From: Sulfidibacterium sp964473895
Lineage (GTDB): Bacteria; Bacteroidota; Bacteroidia; Bacteroidales; F082
Assembly: GCA_964473895.1 (NCBI GenBank)
Contig: CAYYRE010000046.1
Span: forward strand, 1 to 18,277
Reading direction: 5' to 3'
DNA: 18,277 nt
Each line of letters starts with the position of its first letter. Position 1 is the stretch's first letter. The translations under genes were made by a program, and so were the position numbers. Under the pieces are notes generated by a model. That model worked only from the letters and a program-made list of their open reading frames with translations. It ran no database searches and had not been told where the DNA came from. This document shows, in pieces, positions 15,974 through 18,277 of this stretch.

Positions 15974-16432
15974 TTATTCTGTTTCGGACTCACCCATAAC
16001 CTCTTCCGCCAACTTGGCAAAATCATCCGGGTCGTAATCCACTGCATTTTCGTAAGCGTCTTTATCCCAGATTTCAATTCGGTTTACGACTGATGTGAGC
16101 ACGATCTGCTTAGTAATTCCGCCATAAGAGAGCAAGTCCTTGGGAAGGAGCAAACGCCCGGTCCCATCCAGCTCGACCGGTTTAACACCAGCCATAAACT
16201 TGGTAACAAATTCTGCGTTTTTTTTCTTAAACATGTTCAGTTTGGCCACACGGGCAGTTTCCGTTTTCCACTGCTCCATGGGGAAAAGTTCCAAACATTT
16301 TTTAAAGATGCTCCTTTTGACCACAAAACCTTTGCGCACTTCATCCCCCATTTGGGTTTTGTAAGCCACTGGAAACATGAATCTTCCTTTGGCATCGATT
16401 TTGGCTTCGTATGTCCCTAAGATATTGAGCAT
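15974..16432 (-). CDS. mraZ: Transcriptional regulator MraZ
   Basis: A DNA-binding protein of the SpoVT/AbrB-like fold, leading the dcw operon. In bacteria where it has been studied it binds short direct repeats upstream of its own gene and controls the operon. The 152-aa protein has two tandem MraZ domains, each marked by a D-x-K/T-G-R motif: DAKGRFMFP at residues 13-21 and DGTGRLLLP at 89-97. The N-terminal LGTYEAKID is diagnostic. The ATG at 16432 starts exactly at the family N-terminus. Four direct repeats 36 bases upstream fit its expected operator, so autoregulation is likely. A short acidic tail ends the protein. Confidence 0.96.
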   Translation of the reverse strand: MLNILGTYEAKIDAKGRFMFPVAYKTQMGDEVRKGFVVKRSIFKKCLELFPMEQWKTETARVAKLNMFKKKNAEFVTKFMAGVKPVELDGTGRLLLPKDLLSYGGITKQIVLTSVVNRIEIWDKDAYENAVDYDPDDFAKLAEEVMGESETE

Positions 16433-16451
16433 TAAACGCAGTTTTATGGCG

Positions 16452-16459
16452 TAAATATA
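16452..16459 (-). promoter_or_regulatory. Candidate -7 element of the dcw operon
   Basis: The minus strand reads TATATTTA, one mismatch from the Bacteroidota TAnnTTTG element, 20 bases before the mraZ ATG. No TTTG box stands at the expected -33 distance. That position is occupied by the direct repeats instead, as expected if a regulator controls this promoter. An alternative element, TAAATATG, overlaps the last repeat. Confidence 0.3.
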
Positions 16460-16468
16460 CTACATATT

Positions 16469-16503
16469 TACCACTTTTTGCCATTCTTTACCACTTTTTA
16501 CCA
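16469..16503 (-). promoter_or_regulatory. Probable MraZ operator, four direct repeats
   Basis: On the minus strand TGGTA, TGGTA, TGGCA and TGGTA follow one another with five bases between each, an exact 10-bp period (plus-strand copies at 16499-16503, 16489-16493, 16479-16483 and 16469-16473). The spacers are A-rich, giving units such as AAAAAGTGG. Known MraZ operators are direct repeats of TGGG-type boxes with the same 5-base spacing in E. coli, and AAAGTG-type boxes in mycoplasmas. This array resembles both. It ends 36 bases before mraZ, where an autoregulatory site should be. Confidence 0.8.
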
Positions 16504-16578
16504 CATTGTTAAAAAAATGTTACATTTTACGGAAGGTTTCTTCCTATTATTTTTTATTTATTATTGAATACCAATAGT

Positions 16579-16632
16579 TTAGTGATTTTGAAAGAAACCG
16601 GAAAAACTTATTAACAACGCAAGATGCTTCAT
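16579..16632 (-). CDS. Possible 17-codon leader peptide
   Basis: An ATG at 16632 opens a 17-codon frame (MKHLALLISFSGFFQNH) ending at 16579. GAGGAG stands about 12 bases before the ATG, somewhat far for a ribosome binding site. The peptide is hydrophobic with a basic start, like a truncated signal sequence. It lies about 150 bases upstream of mraZ inside the dcw leader region. No homologue is recognised and it may well not be translated. Confidence 0.2.
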   Translation of the reverse strand: MKHLALLISFSGFFQNH

Positions 16633-16644
16633 TATTGTTAATAA
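16608..16644. repeat. 10-bp perfect inverted repeat
   Basis: TTATTAACAA (16608-16617) is exactly complementary to TTGTTAATAA (16635-16644), with 17 bases between. The arms are too A/T-rich for a stable RNA hairpin, so a dimeric DNA-binding site is the more natural reading. It lies between the G+C-rich island and the mraZ operator. Confidence 0.5.
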
Positions 16645-16740
16645 CTCCTCTTGGATGTACAGAAAATTTACAAAAATTTTCAGGCTACATTTCACTAAAG
16701 ATTTTGAATTTGGCCTACGGATGGATCTGTTTTGACGGAT

Positions 16741-16895
16741 AACCTTTTGCAGCAGGTTGCGCAGCGGCAGCGCCCGGCAGACGGGACGTATGTGAAGCAG
16801 GCAGGCCGTGGCGACCACAGGAAGCCCACGGAAGGCCGTGGCGAAACAACGTGACGGCCGCCGGGACTAAAGCGGAGCAACCGCCCGGCTGCCCT
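16741..16895. repeat. G+C-rich, hairpin-rich intergenic island
   Basis: Bases 16751-16900 are about two-thirds G+C by count, while the mraZ-proximal flank is strongly A/T-rich. Internal structure is dense. AACCT/AGGTT pairs at 16741-16758. A 12-bp direct repeat, AGGCCGTGGCGA, occurs at 16803-16814 and 16833-16844. CCACGG/CCGTGG forms a perfect 6-bp hairpin with a 4-base loop at 16826-16841. GCCGG/CCGGC (16860-16864, 16885-16889) encloses GCGG/CCGC (16872-16875, 16881-16884). Short open frames cross it but none looks like a gene. Its composition suggests an inserted interspersed repeat or a small structured RNA. Together with the repeat, leader and operator entries, it accounts for the 16433-16937 gap. 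Confidence 0.5.
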
Positions 16896-16915
16896 AAAAA
16901 ACAGGGAAACATCCC
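16896..16915 (-). terminator. Weak terminator-like hairpin after the M23 gene
   Basis: On the minus strand GGGA-TGTT-TCCC is followed by TGTTTTTT, 22 bases after the peptidase stop codon. The stem has only four pairs, so termination would be inefficient, but the T tract and position suit the 3' end of this single-gene transcript. Confidence 0.35.
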
Positions 16916-16937
16916 ATGAAAATATCAAAGGCAGGTT

Positions 16938-18176
16938 TTACAGGGAATCGAGCAGGGGCTTGAAATGGCGGACCAACGAATCGAAGGATGGCCGGTATTG
17001 CGGCGCAACGGGTTTGGCAGAGGGCGATTTGATGGTCAACGGATTCACCGCGCGGCCGTATTTGTACACCCTGAAATCCAAGTGTGGGCCGGTGGCCAGA
17101 CCGGTATGTCCCACATAGCCGATCAACTGTCCCTGGCGCACATGGACACCCACCCGGATACCCCGGGCAAATGCATGTAAATGTGCATACTGCGTAGTGT
17201 AAACGCTGTTGTGGCGTATTTTGAGATAATTGCCGGCACCATTGCGCTGATACCCTTTTTTAATCACTACACCATCACCAAGCGAATGTACGGGTGTCCC
17301 TTCGGCAGCAGCATAATCCACTCCGTGGTGAGGCCGGTAAATTTTCAGGATAGGATGCCAACGATGGTTCGAAAAACGGGAACTGATGCGCCGGTATTTC
17401 AGAGGAGCCTTTAGAAAAGTCCGCTCCAAACTTTTTCCGTTTTCATCAAAATAACCGCCTTTTCCGTTTTGCTCGAAATAAAAAGCAAAATGATGCCCCT
17501 CGCGGGTGATGAAATCGGCTGCTTCCACCTTGCCCAGCCCCACATAACTGCTGTCCACATAAATTTTATTGTAAACGGCTTTGTAGGTGTCCCCTTTACG
17601 TAATTCAAAAAAGTCGATGGTCCAGGCATAGATATCCGACAACTGAATGGCCAGGTTCGGGTCATCGTGTGCGGCGATCATGGCATTCCACAACGAGCTT
17701 TGAATGGTACCTTTGGTAACAACCTGTTTTTTAACAATGGGCTTATCGCCCCGCATGGCATAAAGCGAATCGTGCAAATGATACAACACATAATGCGAAG
17801 GGGAGATTTCATAGGCAAACCACACCGGCGTTTCGATGGAATCTTTTTTACAGATGACGGCATAGTGGTGTCCTTTCCTGATTTTCCTGACATCAAATAT
17901 TTGCCGTGTATGACGGGCAAAATAATCTACCACACTGTATTTCACCCCGTATTTCAAAAGAATATCGGATAGGTGTTCGTTACGCTTTACCTTTCCCTTT
18001 TTGACCTGCAGGCTGTCCACATTCACACCGTAAATCATTTCGGCCACCGCTTCGTGCTGCGCCGGACGATTCAATTCAAAAACCTGTTTTTCTTTTTTCG
18101 GCGAATGGCAGGAAGAAAAAACCAATACCCATCCCATAAACAAAAAAAGGCCGGTTAAGAGAGCAACACGTTTCAT
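16938..18176 (-). CDS. M23 family peptidoglycan endopeptidase, probable lipoprotein
   Basis: A 412-aa envelope protein likely to cut peptide crosslinks in peptidoglycan. A basic hydrophobic signal (1-22) ends in FSSC, with Cys23 a plausible lipidation site; the following residues are basic, not the acidic surface-export type. About 58-110 resembles the OapA/LysM-like N-terminal domain of MepM-type enzymes (GKVKRNEHLSDILLKYG). The M23 domain covers about 262-382: H283 and D287 in HHGVDYAA are metal ligands, YAHLH (330-334) follows, and GPHLDF is at 363-368. In most M23 enzymes the last motif is HLH and its second His is the third zinc ligand; here that residue is Asp367, while H365 is kept. 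The gene is separate from the dcw operon, with its own promoter. Confidence 0.9.
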   Translation of the reverse strand: MKRVALLTGLFLFMGWVLVFSSCHSPKKEKQVFELNRPAQHEAVAEMIYGVNVDSLQVKKGKVKRNEHLSDILLKYGVKYSVVDYFARHTRQIFDVRKIRKGHHYAVICKKDSIETPVWFAYEISPSHYVLYHLHDSLYAMRGDKPIVKKQVVTKGTIQSSLWNAMIAAHDDPNLAIQLSDIYAWTIDFFELRKGDTYKAVYNKIYVDSSYVGLGKVEAADFITREGHHFAFYFEQNGKGGYFDENGKSLERTFLKAPLKYRRISSRFSNHRWHPILKIYRPHHGVDYAAAEGTPVHSLGDGVVIKKGYQRNGAGNYLKIRHNSVYTTQYAHLHAFARGIRVGVHVRQGQLIGYVGHTGLATGPHLDFRVYKYGRAVNPLTIKSPSAKPVAPQYRPSFDSLVRHFKPLLDSL

Positions 18177-18201
18177 ATATCAATTTTCTGCATAAGAAAT
18201 G

Positions 18202-18234
18202 CAAAAGTAGAATTATTTGCACATACGGAACATA
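18202..18234 (-). promoter_or_regulatory. Promoter of the M23 peptidase gene
   Basis: The minus strand has TACTTTTG (18202-18209), an exact TAnnTTTG -7 element, 25 bases before the ATG. The -33 position, 21 bases further, reads TATG, three of four matches to TTTG. The start site would be near 18195, giving a short leader of about 20 bases. Confidence 0.55.
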
Positions 18235-18236
18235 CA

Positions 18237-18271
18237 AAAGGCCGGAAAGAAACCGGCCTTTCTGTTTTTTT
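18237..18271. terminator. Strong intrinsic terminator hairpin
   Basis: AAAGGCCGG (18237-18245) and CCGGCCTTT (18253-18261) form a perfect 9-bp stem with a 7-base AAAGAAA loop, followed on the plus strand by CTG and seven T residues. On the minus strand the stem is preceded by the A tract and followed by TTTTG, so it could work in both directions. No plus-strand gene ends here within the window, so it most likely closes a minus-strand gene to the right of base 18277. It directly abuts the M23 promoter. Confidence 0.75.
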
Positions 18272-18277
18272 AACAAA

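Noticed and set aside
16608..16644. Inverted TTATTAACA as paired DnaA boxes marking an origin
   Set aside because: Each arm differs from the DnaA box at the important C position, and there is no cluster of boxes, no dnaA gene and no unwinding element.
16741..16895. G+C-rich island as RNase P RNA, tmRNA, SRP RNA or tRNA
   Set aside because: None of the conserved cores of these RNAs (for example the RNase P GAGGAAAGTCC segment or a tRNA TTCGA loop with acceptor stem) is visible.
16579..16928. Overlapping frames of 65-79 codons through the G+C-rich island
   Set aside because: All three minus-strand frames give Arg/Cys/Pro-rich translations typical of non-coding G+C-rich DNA, with no domain and no ribosome binding site.

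Overview
The window carries a nearly complete division and cell wall (dcw) cluster from a Gram-negative bacterium of the Bacteroidota, probably Bacteroidales-like; I cannot name genus or species. The assignment rests on several signs: FtsZ ends in a Bacteroidota-type tail (NSFLHDNVD), two promoter candidates match the Bacteroidota TAnnTTTG -7 element, MraY is long (413 aa), few genes have a purine-rich ribosome binding site, FtsI carries a C-terminal PASTA domain, and murF and ddl are absent from the cluster. All intact genes lie on the minus strand, so transcription runs from high to low coordinates.

Layout in transcription order. At the right edge is a strong hairpin terminator (18237-18271), followed by a promoter and a lipoprotein-type M23 peptidase gene (16938-18176). 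Next is a 505-base intergenic region. It holds a G+C-rich, hairpin-rich island (about 16741-16895), a 10-bp inverted repeat and, just before mraZ, four direct repeats at a 10-bp period that look like the MraZ operator (16469-16503). The operon is then mraZ, rsmH, ftsL, ftsI, murE, mraY, murD, ftsW, murG, murC, ftsQ, ftsA, ftsZ and yqeY. Junctions are 4- to 14-base overlaps or gaps of no more than 18 bases, except for 79 bases before ftsZ.

The genes work together. MurC, MurD and MurE add L-Ala, D-Glu and probably meso-diaminopimelate to UDP-MurNAc. MraY and MurG convert the finished precursor to lipid I and lipid II. FtsW and FtsI polymerise and crosslink it at the septum, with FtsL and FtsQ as membrane scaffold and FtsA and FtsZ as the cytoplasmic ring. 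MraZ and RsmH are the usual leading genes. The M23 enzyme upstream would cut crosslinks.

The left 575 bases contain no complete gene. They hold a stem-loop after yqeY, 14 perfect-register heptanucleotide repeats (328-425), three TCCC-N5-GGGA dyads (253-303), a good leftward promoter (184-215) and the first codons of a further minus-strand gene that leaves the window at base 1.

The coding part is an orthodox dcw operon, and I see no new multi-gene system. The interest lies in the non-coding elements at its two ends and in a few protein details: a TTG start for murE, a changed zinc ligand in the M23 peptidase, and the long FtsZ tail.
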